This document shows, one piece after another, positions 34,087-42,985 of a stretch of DNA of 64,000 nt (within the stretch, counting starts at the first letter, position 1; the number at the start of each line of letters is the position of its first letter). Position numbers and translations under genes: made by a program. Source of the DNA: Arthrobacter oryzae (GTDB lineage: Bacteria; Actinomycetota; Actinomycetes; Actinomycetales; Micrococcaceae); contig NZ_CP132204.1 in NCBI RefSeq assembly GCF_030718995.1, forward strand, positions 2,666,001-2,730,000, in the 5' to 3' direction. The notes beneath the pieces were generated by a model. The model saw only the letters and a list, made by a program, of their open reading frames with translations, was not told the origin of the DNA and made no database searches.

Positions 34087-34550
34087 ACGGTCAACCACGT
34101 GAGCGCACCGCCACGTATAACGAGGCCGCATTCGAAGCGGCTGTCCAGGCTGCGCAGCAGAGCCTCAGCGAAGGCGGCATTCCCGTCGGGGCCGCCCTGG
34201 TGAGGGGGAGCGAACTGCTCGCCAGCGGCCACAACAAGCGTGTGCAGCACGGCGATCCCATCGCTCACGGCGAGATGGCGGCGCTCCGTGCGGCCGGGCG
34301 GCAGAAGAGTTACCGGGACACTACGCTGTACACCACCCTCGCACCGTGCGCGATGTGCACCGGGACCATCATCCAGTTCAAAATTCCCAGGGTGGTTGTG
34401 GGAGAGGCCAGGACGTTCCCGGGCGAATTTGAGCTCCTGCGCTCGCGGGGAGTGGACGTTCTGGTGCTGGACGACCAGCGCTGCGTGGACATGATGGTTG
34501 GTTTCCAGCGCGACAACCCGGAACTGTGGGCGGAGGACATCGCCGAGTAG
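34083..34550 (+). CDS. cytosine deaminase, yeast Fcy1-like
   Basis: Zinc-dependent deaminase of 155 residues. Seen: GGIPVGAALV, the zinc site HGEMAALRAAG with the proton-shuttling Glu, PCAMCTGTIIQFKIPRVVVGE, and a C-terminus ending WAEDIAE. Yeast cytosine deaminase has the same HGE, PCxMCTGxI, PRxVVGE and WxEDIxE motifs, so I prefer cytosine deaminase over guanine or tRNA-adenosine deaminase. It would salvage cytosine to uracil. An earlier in-frame start at 34005 lies inside the SOUL gene; ATG 34083, overlapping its stop, is more likely. Confidence 0.82.
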   Translation: MNGQPRERTATYNEAAFEAAVQAAQQSLSEGGIPVGAALVRGSELLASGHNKRVQHGDPIAHGEMAALRAAGRQKSYRDTTLYTTLAPCAMCTGTIIQFKIPRVVVGEARTFPGEFELLRSRGVDVLVLDDQRCVDMMVGFQRDNPELWAEDIAE

Positions 34551-34741
34551 TCGGACCCCTCCGACACGCCCTGTTTGAACTCCAAAATGGAGCCCGAAGC
34601 GGCCCGGGCGCGCCGTCCGGTCCCACCGTGCGACGAGCCATCATTGAGCCTAGTCAGGGCGTTTGACCGGGCGTAGGCTGACAGCATCGGCGCCGGAGCC
34701 GAAGGCCCCTGCGTCGAATCCCAACCGATGAAGGAGGACTG

Positions 34742-35179
34742 ATGAGCGTCGTACGTGAATTCATGACCACCAACGCCCAGTGCGTCAGGGAAGACCAGAC
34801 ACTGCAGGAAGCGGCCGTAATGATGCGCGACCTTGACTGTGGTTCGCTGCCGATCTGTGGCAGCGAAGGCAAACTCAGGGGACTCATCACGGACCGCGAC
34901 ATCGTACTCAGGTGCGTTGCCGAGGGCTTGGACGCCAGGGAGGTCAGGGCCATCGACCTCGCCCAGGGCGATCTACGCTGGATCGATGCTGACGCCAACA
35001 TCGACGAAGCCATCGCCGTGATGGAGCAGTACCAGATCAGGCGCCTGCCTGTCATTTCCGACCACAAGCTGGTGGGCATCATCAGCCAGGGCGACATTGC
35101 ACGCAACTACTCGGAAGAGCGCGTCGGCGAACTGGTGGAACACATTTCGGCAAAGAAGCCCATGGAGAACATGGCCTAG
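34742..35179 (+). CDS. tandem CBS-domain protein
   Basis: A 145-residue stand-alone Bateman module. CBS1 spans about 5-62 (TLQEAAVMMRDLDCGSLPICGSEGKLRGLITDRDIV in full, with the GLITDRD motif) and CBS2 about 78-130 (NIDEAIAVMEQYQIRRLPV, LVGIISQGDIARN). Such proteins bind adenosine nucleotides and sense energy or stress state; related actinobacterial copies are often induced by hypoxia. GAAGGAGGA gives a strong ribosome site before ATG 34742. It is a single-gene unit closed by the hairpin at 35218. Confidence 0.9.
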   Translation: MSVVREFMTTNAQCVREDQTLQEAAVMMRDLDCGSLPICGSEGKLRGLITDRDIVLRCVAEGLDAREVRAIDLAQGDLRWIDADANIDEAIAVMEQYQIRRLPVISDHKLVGIISQGDIARNYSEERVGELVEHISAKKPMENMA

Positions 35180-35217
35180 TGCCGAAGATAAGCATCTACT
35201 GTCCGACTCACCCAAGC

Positions 35218-35251
35218 AACAAGCGCCGCGAACCATTTGCGGCGCTTGTTT
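35218..35251 (+). terminator. rho-independent-like terminator after the CBS gene
   Basis: The perfect 12-bp arms AACAAGCGCCGC (35218-35229) and GCGGCGCTTGTT (35239-35250) surround a 9-base loop. Only a short T run follows, as is common in actinobacteria. It starts 38 bases after the CBS stop. Confidence 0.8.
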
Positions 35252-35311
35252 CGTGCCGGCCGCCAGATCCTTGCCCCGGTTCTCCGATTGACCGCAAGGG
35301 TTGACCGCAGG

Positions 35312-35608
35312 CTACAGGACGGCCTCGCGGCCGGTTCCCTCACGCAGCAGGAGCTTGCCGTCTTCGATGGAAACGAGGAGGCTCTTCGGTTTGCCGCTGA
35401 GCTTCACGCCCCCGGACAAGCCCCGGCTGGTGACGTCGACGCCGATAAGGGCACCGCGCGCCGGAAGCTCGATCGCAACTTCTTCGGCTATGCCCAGCAG
35501 CGGGTTGGTGGAGAGAGCGGTGTCGCGCCTGGCCTGCTTGCCGTTGACGAAAACAGTGACGTTGTCCTCCTCAAAGCCGCCCTGAAGGATGATGAGCAAC
35601 TCCTGCAT
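35312..35608 (-). CDS. small conserved hypothetical protein
   Basis: A 98-residue protein with alternating hydrophobic strands, suggesting a small beta-barrel: LLIILQGGF, NVTVFVNGKQ, EEVAIELPARGALIGVDV, SGGVKLSGKPKSLLVSIEDGKLLL. No signal peptide or membrane helix. I place the start at ATG 35608 because CGGAGG lies 9 bases upstream, rather than at 35644. It is alone between the CBS gene and tex, on the opposite strand. I do not recognise the family. Confidence 0.6.
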   Translation of the reverse strand: MQELLIILQGGFEEDNVTVFVNGKQARRDTALSTNPLLGIAEEVAIELPARGALIGVDVTSRGLSGGVKLSGKPKSLLVSIEDGKLLLREGTGREAVL

Positions 35609-35750
35609 GATGGACCGCCTCCGTTGATCGACCGGCTCCCCCAACTGCCACTACACCACGTCTTTTCCCTCGTGGGTAGCCCCAGTTTCGGCCGTGTGTG
35701 ACTGCGCTGTCATGTTGCGGCAACACATACTGTCGGTCCGGTAAGGCAAA

Positions 35751-38237
35751 ATGTTCTGGGTGAACCACATCCCGCAACGCCCGTCCGCATCCCCTGCCAC
35801 CCACGTCACCGCGACCGGTAAACCCGCCGGCAAGGCTCCCGCCGGCAAGACAGCAGACACCGCCGCGGAACAGATTGCGGTCCAGATCGCCGGCGAACTG
35901 GGTGTGAAGGCCTGGCAGGTGAAGGCCGCGGTGGAACTGCTTGACGGCGGGTCGACGGTTCCCTTCATCGCCCGGTACCGCAAGGAAGCCACCGGGACGC
36001 TGGATGACACCCAGCTCCGCGAGCTCGAGGAGCGGCTCCGGTACCTCCGCGACCTGGAGGACCGCCGTCGGACGGTCCTTGAAGCGATTGCGGCGCAAGG
36101 CAAGCTGACACCTGAACTGCAGGCCGCCGTCGTCGGCGCCGATACCAAATCCCGGCTGGAAGACATCTACCTTCCGTTCAAGACCAAGCGGCGGACCAAG
36201 GCCCAGATCGCCCGTGAGGCGGGGCTGGAACCGCTCGCGGATGCCCTGCTCAAGCGTCCGGACCTGGATCCGGAGCGCGAGGCCGCCAAGTACCTGAACG
36301 CTGAACATTCCATCGAGGATGCCGCGGCAGCACTGGCAGGCGCCCGGTACATCCTGGTGGAGCGGGTTGCCCAGGACCCTGATCTTGCTGCGACCCTGCG
36401 GGAACGTCTCTGGACCCAGGGCCGGATGGTGTCGCGGGTGAAGAAGGGGCAGGAAGCCGAGGGGCAGAAGTTCAAGGACTACTTCGAGTTTTCGCAGTCA
36501 CCGTCGGGGATGCCGTCGCACCGCGTCCTGGCGCTGCTCCGCGGGGAAAAGGACGGGGTGCTGGAGCTGGACCTCGCTGAAGCGGAACCGTCCGACGACG
36601 ACGACCTGGCCGCCGCCCGCAGCCGGTACGAGTCCGCGGTGGCCAGGTTCCTCGGGGTTGCGGACCGCGGGCGGCCCGCAGATGAGTGGCTGCTGCAGAC
36701 AGCGCAGGTTGCGTGGCGCTCACGGGTGCTGGCACGGCTGACGGCCGACCTGCGGGGGAGGATGTTCGCCGCCGCCGAGGACGAAGCCGTGCGGGTTTTC
36801 GCCGCCAACCTTCGCGACGTGCTGCTTGCCGCCCCGGCCGGGAACCGGGCAACGCTCGGCCTCGACCCGGGACTGCGCACCGGTGTGAAGGTGGCCGTGG
36901 TGGACGGGACCGGCAAGGTGGTGGCAACGGACACCGTCTACCCGCACGCCCCGGCGCGGAAGTGGGACGAAGCCCTGGCCACGCTGGTCAAGCTGGCGCG
37001 GCAGCACGCCGTCGAACTCGTGGCCATCGGCAACGGGACGGCGTCGCGGGAGACCGACAAGCTTGCCCTGGAACTGATCAAGAAACTGTCCGCGTCGGGA
37101 GCTGCGGCACCGGAAAAGCTGGTGGTGTCCGAGGCCGGTGCCTCGGTATATTCGGCGTCGGCCCTTGCTGCGGCCGAGCTGCCCGGCATGGATGTGTCCC
37201 TGCGCGGGGCGGTCTCCATCGCCCGGCGCCTGCAGGATCCGCTGGCCGAGCTGGTGAAGATCGAGCCGAAGTCGATCGGCGTCGGGCAGTACCAGCACGA
37301 TGTCACGGCAGCGAAGCTCGACCGCAGCCTGGACGCGGTGGTGGAAGACTGCGTGAACGCTGTGGGCGTGGACGTGAACACGGCGTCGCCCGCCTTGCTG
37401 AGCCGGGTGGCCGGCGTGGGACCGCTGCTGAGCGAGAACATTGTGGCGTACCGGAACGAGCACGGGCCGTTCGCTAAGCGCAGTGACCTGAAGAAGGTGC
37501 CGCGGCTGGGTGCCAAGGCATTCGAACAGTGCGCGGGCTTCCTGCGGATCACGGGCGGAGCGGAACCGCTGGATGCTTCCAGCGTGCACCCGGAGGCATA
37601 CCCGGTGGCGCGGAAGATCCTCGCCGCCGCAGGCGGCAAGTCAACAGGCGGCAAGCCAACTGCCGGTGCGTCCATTGCCGGAAGCCTCGCGTCCCTCAAC
37701 GCGCAGGACTTCGTGGAGGGTGCCTTCGGCCTGCCGACGGTGCAGGACATCATGTCCGAACTGGAGAAGCCCGGCAGGGACCCGCGGCCGGCGTTTGCGG
37801 CCGCCAAGTTCTCGGAGGGGATCGAGAAGATCTCCGACCTCAGGCCCGGGATGATCCTGGAAGGAACCGTCACCAACGTGGCCGCGTTCGGGGCGTTCGT
37901 GGACGTCGGAGTGCACCAGGACGGGCTGGTGCACGTATCGGCACTGGCCAACCGCTTTGTGTCCGATCCGCGCGAAGTGGTGAAGTCCGGACAGGTGGTG
38001 CGGGTGAAGGTCCTCGAGGCCGACCCCGAGCGGAAGCGCATCTCGCTCACGTTGAGGCTCGACGACGAACCGGCACCTGCCGCTGGACGGCCGGCTGTCG
38101 GCGGCCGGCAAGGGAACGGGGCGCCACGTCAGGGCGCCGGTGCACCGCGGAAGGGCAACAGCCCGCCGCCGCCCAAGCCCGCACCGGCCAACACCGCCAT
38201 GGCCGAGGCCCTCCGAAAGGCCGGCCTGGGAAAGTAG
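35751..38237 (+). CDS. tex: Tex family RNA-binding/transcription accessory protein
   Basis: An 828-residue Tex protein, a conserved nucleic-acid-binding factor linked to transcription and RNA handling. Domains in order: helical Tex N-terminal region (VPFIARYRKEATGTLDDTQLRELEERL at about 65-95), YqgF/RNase H-like domain from about 363 (LGLDPGLRTGVKVAVVD), helix-hairpin-helix region at about 540-600 (VNTASPALLSRVAGVGP, LKKVPRLGAKAFEQCAGFLRI), and an S1 domain at about 695-770 (GTVTNVAAFGAFVDVG, DGLVHVSAL). A Gly/Pro/Ala-rich tail follows. A TANNNT -10 (TACTGT) lies at 35728-35733, and a hairpin closes the gene. Confidence 0.95.
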   Translation: MFWVNHIPQRPSASPATHVTATGKPAGKAPAGKTADTAAEQIAVQIAGELGVKAWQVKAAVELLDGGSTVPFIARYRKEATGTLDDTQLRELEERLRYLRDLEDRRRTVLEAIAAQGKLTPELQAAVVGADTKSRLEDIYLPFKTKRRTKAQIAREAGLEPLADALLKRPDLDPEREAAKYLNAEHSIEDAAAALAGARYILVERVAQDPDLAATLRERLWTQGRMVSRVKKGQEAEGQKFKDYFEFSQSPSGMPSHRVLALLRGEKDGVLELDLAEAEPSDDDDLAAARSRYESAVARFLGVADRGRPADEWLLQTAQVAWRSRVLARLTADLRGRMFAAAEDEAVRVFAANLRDVLLAAPAGNRATLGLDPGLRTGVKVAVVDGTGKVVATDTVYPHAPARKWDEALATLVKLARQHAVELVAIGNGTASRETDKLALELIKKLSASGAAAPEKLVVSEAGASVYSASALAAAELPGMDVSLRGAVSIARRLQDPLAELVKIEPKSIGVGQYQHDVTAAKLDRSLDAVVEDCVNAVGVDVNTASPALLSRVAGVGPLLSENIVAYRNEHGPFAKRSDLKKVPRLGAKAFEQCAGFLRITGGAEPLDASSVHPEAYPVARKILAAAGGKSTGGKPTAGASIAGSLASLNAQDFVEGAFGLPTVQDIMSELEKPGRDPRPAFAAAKFSEGIEKISDLRPGMILEGTVTNVAAFGAFVDVGVHQDGLVHVSALANRFVSDPREVVKSGQVVRVKVLEADPERKRISLTLRLDDEPAPAAGRPAVGGRQGNGAPRQGAGAPRKGNSPPPPKPAPANTAMAEALRKAGLGK

Positions 38238-38245
38238 CCGTCACT

Positions 38246-38285
38246 CCGGCAAGGCCGCGGTGATGCCAATCCGGCCTTGCGCCGG
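38246..38285 (+). terminator. hairpin after tex
   Basis: The arms CCGGCAAGGCCG (38246-38257) and CGGCCTTGCGCCGG (38272-38285) pair with a 2-base bulge; the inner 8 bp are perfect. It begins 9 bases after the tex stop. No U-tract follows. The second arm lies only 11 bases before the promoter of the next gene. Confidence 0.65.
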
Positions 38286-38295
38286 CGGCCGTGGC

Positions 38296-38301
38296 TACAG
38301 T
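38296..38301 (+). promoter_or_regulatory. -10 element for a leaderless gamma-glutamyltransferase mRNA
   Basis: TACAGT is followed by 7 bases and then the ATG at 38309. There is no Shine-Dalgarno. The distance fits transcription starting on the A of ATG. Confidence 0.45.
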
Positions 38302-38308
38302 GGTCCCC

Positions 38309-40144
38309 ATGACTTTCACCCCGCCCGGCCCTTTCACCACGCGCCCCACCCTGCGGGGAACCTTCGGGATGAGCGCTTCCACGCATTGGCTGGCCACGGC
38401 GGCTGCGCAGGCGGTGCTGGAGCGTGGCGGGAACGCGTTCGACGCCGCCACGGCCGGGGCATTTGTGCTCCACGTTGTTGAGCCGCACCTGAACGGACCG
38501 GGCGGGGACATGACCGGGGTTTTTGTCACCGCCCGGGATCCGGGCACGCCGGTGGTCCTGATGGGGCAGGGGCCGGCTCCGGCAGGTGCGACGCCGGAGC
38601 ACTATCGCTCCGAGGGCCTGGACCTGGTCCCGGGCTCGGGGGCGCTGGCCGCTGCGGTGCCTGCCGCCGTCGACGCCGGGCTCCTGCTGCTGCGGGACCA
38701 CGGAACATGGGAACTTTCGGCCGTGCTGGAGTTTGCGATCGGGTACGCCCGAGACGGCCATCCGGTGCTGGGCCGCGTCGGCGCCACCATAGCCGCCGTC
38801 TCTGAGCTGTTCCGGGAGCACTGGCCCACGTCGGCCGAGCTGTGGATGCCTGAAGACCGGATTCCGGCAGAGGGTGACCTGGTCCGGAACCCGGCGTATG
38901 CGCGGACCCTTGAGCGGCTGGTCCACGCCGGGTCCGCGGAGTCGTCCCGGCAAGCCCGCATCGACGCCGCCCGCCGGGAGTGGCGGGAGGGCTTCGTGGC
39001 GCAGGCCATGGTTGAGTTCGTGCAGACCCCGCACCGGCACTCCTCCGGGACGGACCACGTCGGCGTGCTGGCACTGGGCGACGTGGCCGCGTTCGAAGCC
39101 GGCTATGAGGCCGCCGCAACTGTTGAGTTCCGGGGCCACACGATCGCCAAGACCGGTCCATGGGGCCAAGGGCCGGCTTTGCTGCAGACCGTCGCGATCC
39201 TGGACGGGTTCGACGACGATCACCTTGATCCGTCCACCGAGCGCGGCGCTCACACCATCCTCGAGGCCCAGAAACTGGCGCTCGCGGACCGGGAGGCCTA
39301 CTACGGCGATACCGATGTTCCGCTCGGATACCTGCTGTCGGCCGAGTACGCCGCTTCGCGCCGGGCCTTGATTACCGAGCAGGCGTCGCACGAGTTGCGG
39401 CCCGGCCGGGTTCCGGGACACACGCCGTTTGTCCCGCCCTTGCGGACGGAGTATGTGCCGCCGGCGCTTGCGAACGACGACGGCGGGACCCGCCGTCGCG
39501 CGCACGGCGCCGGTTCCGGAGTCGGTGAGCCGACCGTCCTGGCCACCGGCGAGACGCGCGGCGACACCTGCCATATCGACGTTGTGGACCGCTGGGGCAA
39601 CATGATCTCGGCTACTCCGTCCGGCGGCTGGCTGCAGTCCTCCCCGGCGATTCCGGAGCTGGGTTTCTGCCTGGGAACGCGGCTGCAGATGACCTGGCTC
39701 GAACCAGGGACGCCGTCCACGCTCACACCGGGCAAACGTCCCCGCACCACGCTGACGCCCACCCTCGTGCTGCGGAACGGCACGGCGGTTGCGGCGCTGG
39801 GCTCGCCCGGCGGCGACCAGCAGGACCAGTGGCAGCTGCCGTACCTGCTGCGGACCATCGTGGGCGGCTACACCCCGCAGCAGGCGATTGATGCGCCAAC
39901 GTTCCATACGACGTCGATGCCTGGCTCGTTCTGGCCCCGCACCTGGGAACCGGGCGGCGCCGTGGTGGAGGACCGGCTGGGCGAGGACGTCATCGCAGGT
40001 CTTGAGCGTCGAGGCCACCGGATCACTCGCGCCGGCGACTGGACGCTGGGACGGTTGTCCGCTGTCGTGCGCGATCCGTTGACGGGAGTCCTGCAGGCGG
40101 CTGCGAACCCACGCGGAGCACAGGGCTACGCGGCGGGGCGGTAG
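38309..40144 (+). CDS. gamma-glutamyltransferase family Ntn hydrolase
   Basis: A 611-residue proenzyme of the gamma-glutamyltransferase/hydrolase family, which self-cleaves at a Thr that becomes the catalytic nucleophile. Seen: AAAQAVLERGGNAFDAATAG, HLNGPGGDMTGVF, GSGALAAAVPAAVDAG, the cleavage site GDTCHIDVVDRWGNMIS with Thr420, and LGSPGGDQQDQWQLPYLL near the C-terminus. There is no signal peptide, so it is cytosolic and probably acts on a small gamma-glutamyl or cephalosporin-like amide rather than on exported glutathione. ATG 38309 is preferred over an upstream GTG (38291), which precedes the -10. Confidence 0.88.
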   Translation: MTFTPPGPFTTRPTLRGTFGMSASTHWLATAAAQAVLERGGNAFDAATAGAFVLHVVEPHLNGPGGDMTGVFVTARDPGTPVVLMGQGPAPAGATPEHYRSEGLDLVPGSGALAAAVPAAVDAGLLLLRDHGTWELSAVLEFAIGYARDGHPVLGRVGATIAAVSELFREHWPTSAELWMPEDRIPAEGDLVRNPAYARTLERLVHAGSAESSRQARIDAARREWREGFVAQAMVEFVQTPHRHSSGTDHVGVLALGDVAAFEAGYEAAATVEFRGHTIAKTGPWGQGPALLQTVAILDGFDDDHLDPSTERGAHTILEAQKLALADREAYYGDTDVPLGYLLSAEYAASRRALITEQASHELRPGRVPGHTPFVPPLRTEYVPPALANDDGGTRRRAHGAGSGVGEPTVLATGETRGDTCHIDVVDRWGNMISATPSGGWLQSSPAIPELGFCLGTRLQMTWLEPGTPSTLTPGKRPRTTLTPTLVLRNGTAVAALGSPGGDQQDQWQLPYLLRTIVGGYTPQQAIDAPTFHTTSMPGSFWPRTWEPGGAVVEDRLGEDVIAGLERRGHRITRAGDWTLGRLSAVVRDPLTGVLQAAANPRGAQGYAAGR

Positions 40145-40165
40145 CCGCCCGCGACACTTCTTCGG

Positions 40166-40220
40166 AGCGCGAACGGACACTTGCGGCCCCACGTGCAGCG
40201 CGAACGGACACTTGCGGCCC
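40166..40220 (+). repeat. two direct copies of a 24-bp repeat
   Basis: AGCGCGAACGGACACTTGCG with a following GCCC occurs at 40166-40189 and again at 40197-40220, separated by 7 bases. A third identical copy lies at 49540-49563. All three sit just after a stop codon of a plus-strand gene. The role is unknown. Confidence 0.8.
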
Positions 40221-40297
40221 GGAAGGGCTACAGGGCTGCTACGTTTCCGCCACCGCCGGCCGGACGCCCGCGGGTGATTGCTCCCGGTCGCTCAGCG

Positions 40298-41869
40298 TCA
40301 GGCTGAAACCAAGGTTGTGAAGTAGTGGTTCCGCCTGGGTTTTTGGTGTGGGTCGATGTGGGGTGGCGGGATGAACCAGGGGATCCCGGTTTTGACTTGG
40401 ATGTGCCATTGTTCTTTGTGGATCAGGTGGTGGTGATGGCTGCAGAGCAGGGTGCCGTTGTCGGTGCTGGTGGTTCCGCCGTGTGACCAGTAGGTGATGT
40501 GGTGGGCTTCGCACCAGGGGGCCGGGATGGTGCAGCTTGGGAAGGCGCAGCCCTGGTCGCGGGCGGTGATGGCTTTGCGGATGTGGGGCGGGAAGATCCG
40601 GGTGGTGCGGCCGATGTCCAGGATGCGGCCCTGGCTGCCGAGGAGGACGGGGATGATGTCCGCGTCGCAGGCGATCTTCCGGACGGTGGCGGCGGTGACG
40701 GGTCCCGTGAACGTGAAGGAGCCCGTGCCCGGGATGCCTTGTTCGAGTTTGTCGAGCAGGTCGCGGTAGTCGATGGTGACCATGACCTGTGGCCGCAGCC
40801 CGCCGGCAGCGGGCAGGTCTCCGGTGCTGAGGCCTGCTTTGGAGGCGCCGACGAGGCCGTCGAGGAGCCGCTGCGGCCTGGTCCGCAGGTCCAGGGCATC
40901 GGCTGAAGTGGTCTCCGTGTCGCCAGGGCGGGTGCGGGGGTTGGTGGCGGTGTTCATCGCGGTCAGGAGGGGCTCGTACTGGTCCGGGGTGGCGAAGATT
41001 TCCACGTGGTGCAGTCCCCGCCGAGGTTTCCGGATGAACGCGCCTTGGCGGTGCCGGAGTTCTTCCTCGGACGGTTCAGAGCCGTCCTGGTCGAGCCCGT
41101 CTACCCAGGGCCGGGCGATCCGGGAGAGGAAATCGGTGTCGTGTTCCGCCGCTGTACGGGTCAGGGCGTGTTCCATCCGGGCCACGGCGTCGTCGGTGGC
41201 GTGGTGGCGGACCCGGTCCAACGCCAGGGTGATGATGCTCGCGGCGCGGGACGCAACGGTCCCCGCGGCCACGGCGGCGGCGAGTTCGGGCCGTTCCGGC
41301 GGCTCGGTGTGCCCGGTGATCCCGGTCGTTGGCAGCACCGCTTCGGCCAGCGCAAGCCGGCGGCGGGCTTCGCCGGCACCGATCCTCAGCCTCATACGCA
41401 GGAACTCGGTGGCATTCCGGCACCCGTCGTCACCCGGATCCGGGGCTGTGGACTTCTGGTCGCCCCACCCGGTGGTCCAATCAACCCCGGAACCGGAGCC
41501 AGAGCCAGCCCGTGCCGCAGAAACAGCCTCCCTCCGGGTCCGCTCCACAGCCCCGGCTGCGACCACTTGCAGGTATTCCATGGACCGGGCGATTTCCTCA
41601 ACGTTCGCCGCGAAGTCAGCGGCCTCCCGGAAGCTCATCACGGCAGAGCCGGCGACCGCCGTCGAACTGGCACGTTTGAGCAGCCCAAGGATCCGGGCGA
41701 GATCACCGGGCTCACCGCCGTCGGACGCTATCGCCTGAGAAGGCGACGGTCCGGCGGGGACACTGCGCAGGCCTGGAACGGAAGCGGGCCGAACAGCAAA
41801 AGCGGCGGCGGGCAATTTGGCCCACCGCAACGCCCCTCCTGCTTCTGCGAGTTCCCCCAAGACCTCCAT
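40298..41869 (-). CDS. DUF222/HNH endonuclease domain protein (13E12 family)
   Basis: A 523-residue protein with a helical DUF222 domain (about 60-380: ARSMEYLQVVAAGAVERTRRE, EFLRMRLRIGAGEARRRLALAEAVLP, LDLRTRPQRLLDGLVG) and a C-terminal HNH nuclease (about 435-490: RDQGCAFPSCTIPAPWCEAHHITYWSHGG in full, with DNGTLLCSHHHHLIH). These genes occur in many near-identical copies in actinobacterial genomes and behave like mobile or selfish sequences (REP13E12). The catalytic His pair and zinc cysteines are present. No flanking target-site duplication was seen. Confidence 0.9.
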   Translation of the reverse strand: MEVLGELAEAGGALRWAKLPAAAFAVRPASVPGLRSVPAGPSPSQAIASDGGEPGDLARILGLLKRASSTAVAGSAVMSFREAADFAANVEEIARSMEYLQVVAAGAVERTRREAVSAARAGSGSGSGVDWTTGWGDQKSTAPDPGDDGCRNATEFLRMRLRIGAGEARRRLALAEAVLPTTGITGHTEPPERPELAAAVAAGTVASRAASIITLALDRVRHHATDDAVARMEHALTRTAAEHDTDFLSRIARPWVDGLDQDGSEPSEEELRHRQGAFIRKPRRGLHHVEIFATPDQYEPLLTAMNTATNPRTRPGDTETTSADALDLRTRPQRLLDGLVGASKAGLSTGDLPAAGGLRPQVMVTIDYRDLLDKLEQGIPGTGSFTFTGPVTAATVRKIACDADIIPVLLGSQGRILDIGRTTRIFPPHIRKAITARDQGCAFPSCTIPAPWCEAHHITYWSHGGTTSTDNGTLLCSHHHHLIHKEQWHIQVKTGIPWFIPPPHIDPHQKPRRNHYFTTLVSA

Positions 41870-41965
41870 GGGATAACTCTCGCAGCGACCTACGACAAAA
41901 TAGCGACTCCACGTGGGCCGACGCCGCTACGGGCATGAAAGAACCGGCATGAAAGAGTCTTCGCC

Positions 41966-42985
41966 TCAGAATCCGGCCTCGCGCACCGCGGCGATGGACC
42001 CCGAGAGGATGACCAGGCGCTGCTCCACGGTCGCCCCGCGTGGCGCTGAAACCTTCAAGCCGCGGTACAGGCAGCCGCGACCGCCCGGCATCTCCGCACC
42101 AGCGGCACGCGTAAACTCCGCGACGCGGTCCGCCGTCAGCAGGGAATCGGGCTCTAGCCGGGCGGGCGGCAGATGGGTGTCGTCCCAGGCGCGGCCGAAC
42201 CGTGTGTCAACTGGCGAGCAGCCGGAAAGGACAGCGCCGGCTAGTACCCCCGCGTCGCCGGCGAGTTTAAGGTGGCGCACCGGGGCGGAGACGTCCCGCT
42301 GTTCAATCACCGAGCGGGCCCAGTTCACGGCAAGGCCGACGCCGGCATCGGCTGCCAGGATCGCGTCGATCTCGGCTTCAACGGGAAGGAACCCCTTGAT
42401 CCACGGCCCGCTGCCTGTCCCGGCGTCGCAGTGCTCCAGCACCGGCCGGGCGCCGTCCCAGGCGTAGCCGGCCAGCTCCGCCAGTGACGCGCCCAGCGCT
42501 CCAGCAGACGCCTGGGCAGACGTTCCAGCAGGTGCGCCAGCAGCCGGGCGGGGAGCACTGAACAGATGGACCGACGTCACGGCCCGCCGCCCCAAGATGT
42601 CATTGAGGCTGCGGACAGCTTCGTCGGCCCGGAACACCGCGGCCAGGCCCGCGCGCCGCCCCTCGTCGTCCAGGGAAGCCAGCCCGAACCCTTGTTGCCC
42701 CCTCAAACAGTGCATCGTGTCCGGGATGGTTGTGACGGTGAACGCCAGGTGTGGCGGCAGGTGCCGGACAGCCTCAAGGAACCAGCCGCTGTCGTACCGA
42801 TGCAATCCCCGGCCGTAGAACGGAAGCTCCAGGCCGGCGACGTGGGGGAGCGAGGCTGCGGCGGCCAGGTAGGTTGCCTCGTCCGCGCGGTGCCAGGAAT
42901 CGAGGGCAGGTGCTGCCGCGTAGGCACTCAGGATCAGCCCCGGCAAGGCAGCAGGCAAGGTTGCAAGGGCCGCCGACACTGTCAC
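41966..42985 (-). CDS. DUF4862 family protein
   Basis: A 339-residue protein of probable TIM-barrel fold (LILSAYAAAP, VAGLELPFYGRGLHRYD, HLAFTVTTIPDTMH, VLEHCDAGTG, GVGLAVNWARSVIEQRD, HLKLAGDAGVLAG). The family is usually encoded beside amidases and amino-acid-type ABC transporters but lacks a proven reaction. The start is set at GTG 42985, whose GTGA overlaps the stop of the upstream hydrolase by 4 bases; a longer frame to 43048 lies within that gene. It is the last gene of the ABC transporter operon. Confidence 0.75.
   Translation of the reverse strand: MTVSAALATLPAALPGLILSAYAAAPALDSWHRADEATYLAAAASLPHVAGLELPFYGRGLHRYDSGWFLEAVRHLPPHLAFTVTTIPDTMHCLRGQQGFGLASLDDEGRRAGLAAVFRADEAVRSLNDILGRRAVTSVHLFSAPRPAAGAPAGTSAQASAGALGASLAELAGYAWDGARPVLEHCDAGTGSGPWIKGFLPVEAEIDAILAADAGVGLAVNWARSVIEQRDVSAPVRHLKLAGDAGVLAGAVLSGCSPVDTRFGRAWDDTHLPPARLEPDSLLTADRVAEFTRAAGAEMPGGRGCLYRGLKVSAPRGATVEQRLVILSGSIAAVREAGF

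Noticed and set aside
38129..40192. 687-codon open frame antisense to the gamma-glutamyltransferase gene
   Set aside because: Arg/Gly/Pro-rich translation without motifs; the plus-strand gene is well supported.
40166..40220. CRISPR array
   Set aside because: Only two 24-bp copies with a 7-base spacer and no cas genes; spacers in arrays are about 30 bases or more.
40298..41869. Homing endonuclease or transposase
   Set aside because: The HNH motif is embedded in the DUF222/13E12 architecture; no intron, intein or terminal inverted repeats are seen.
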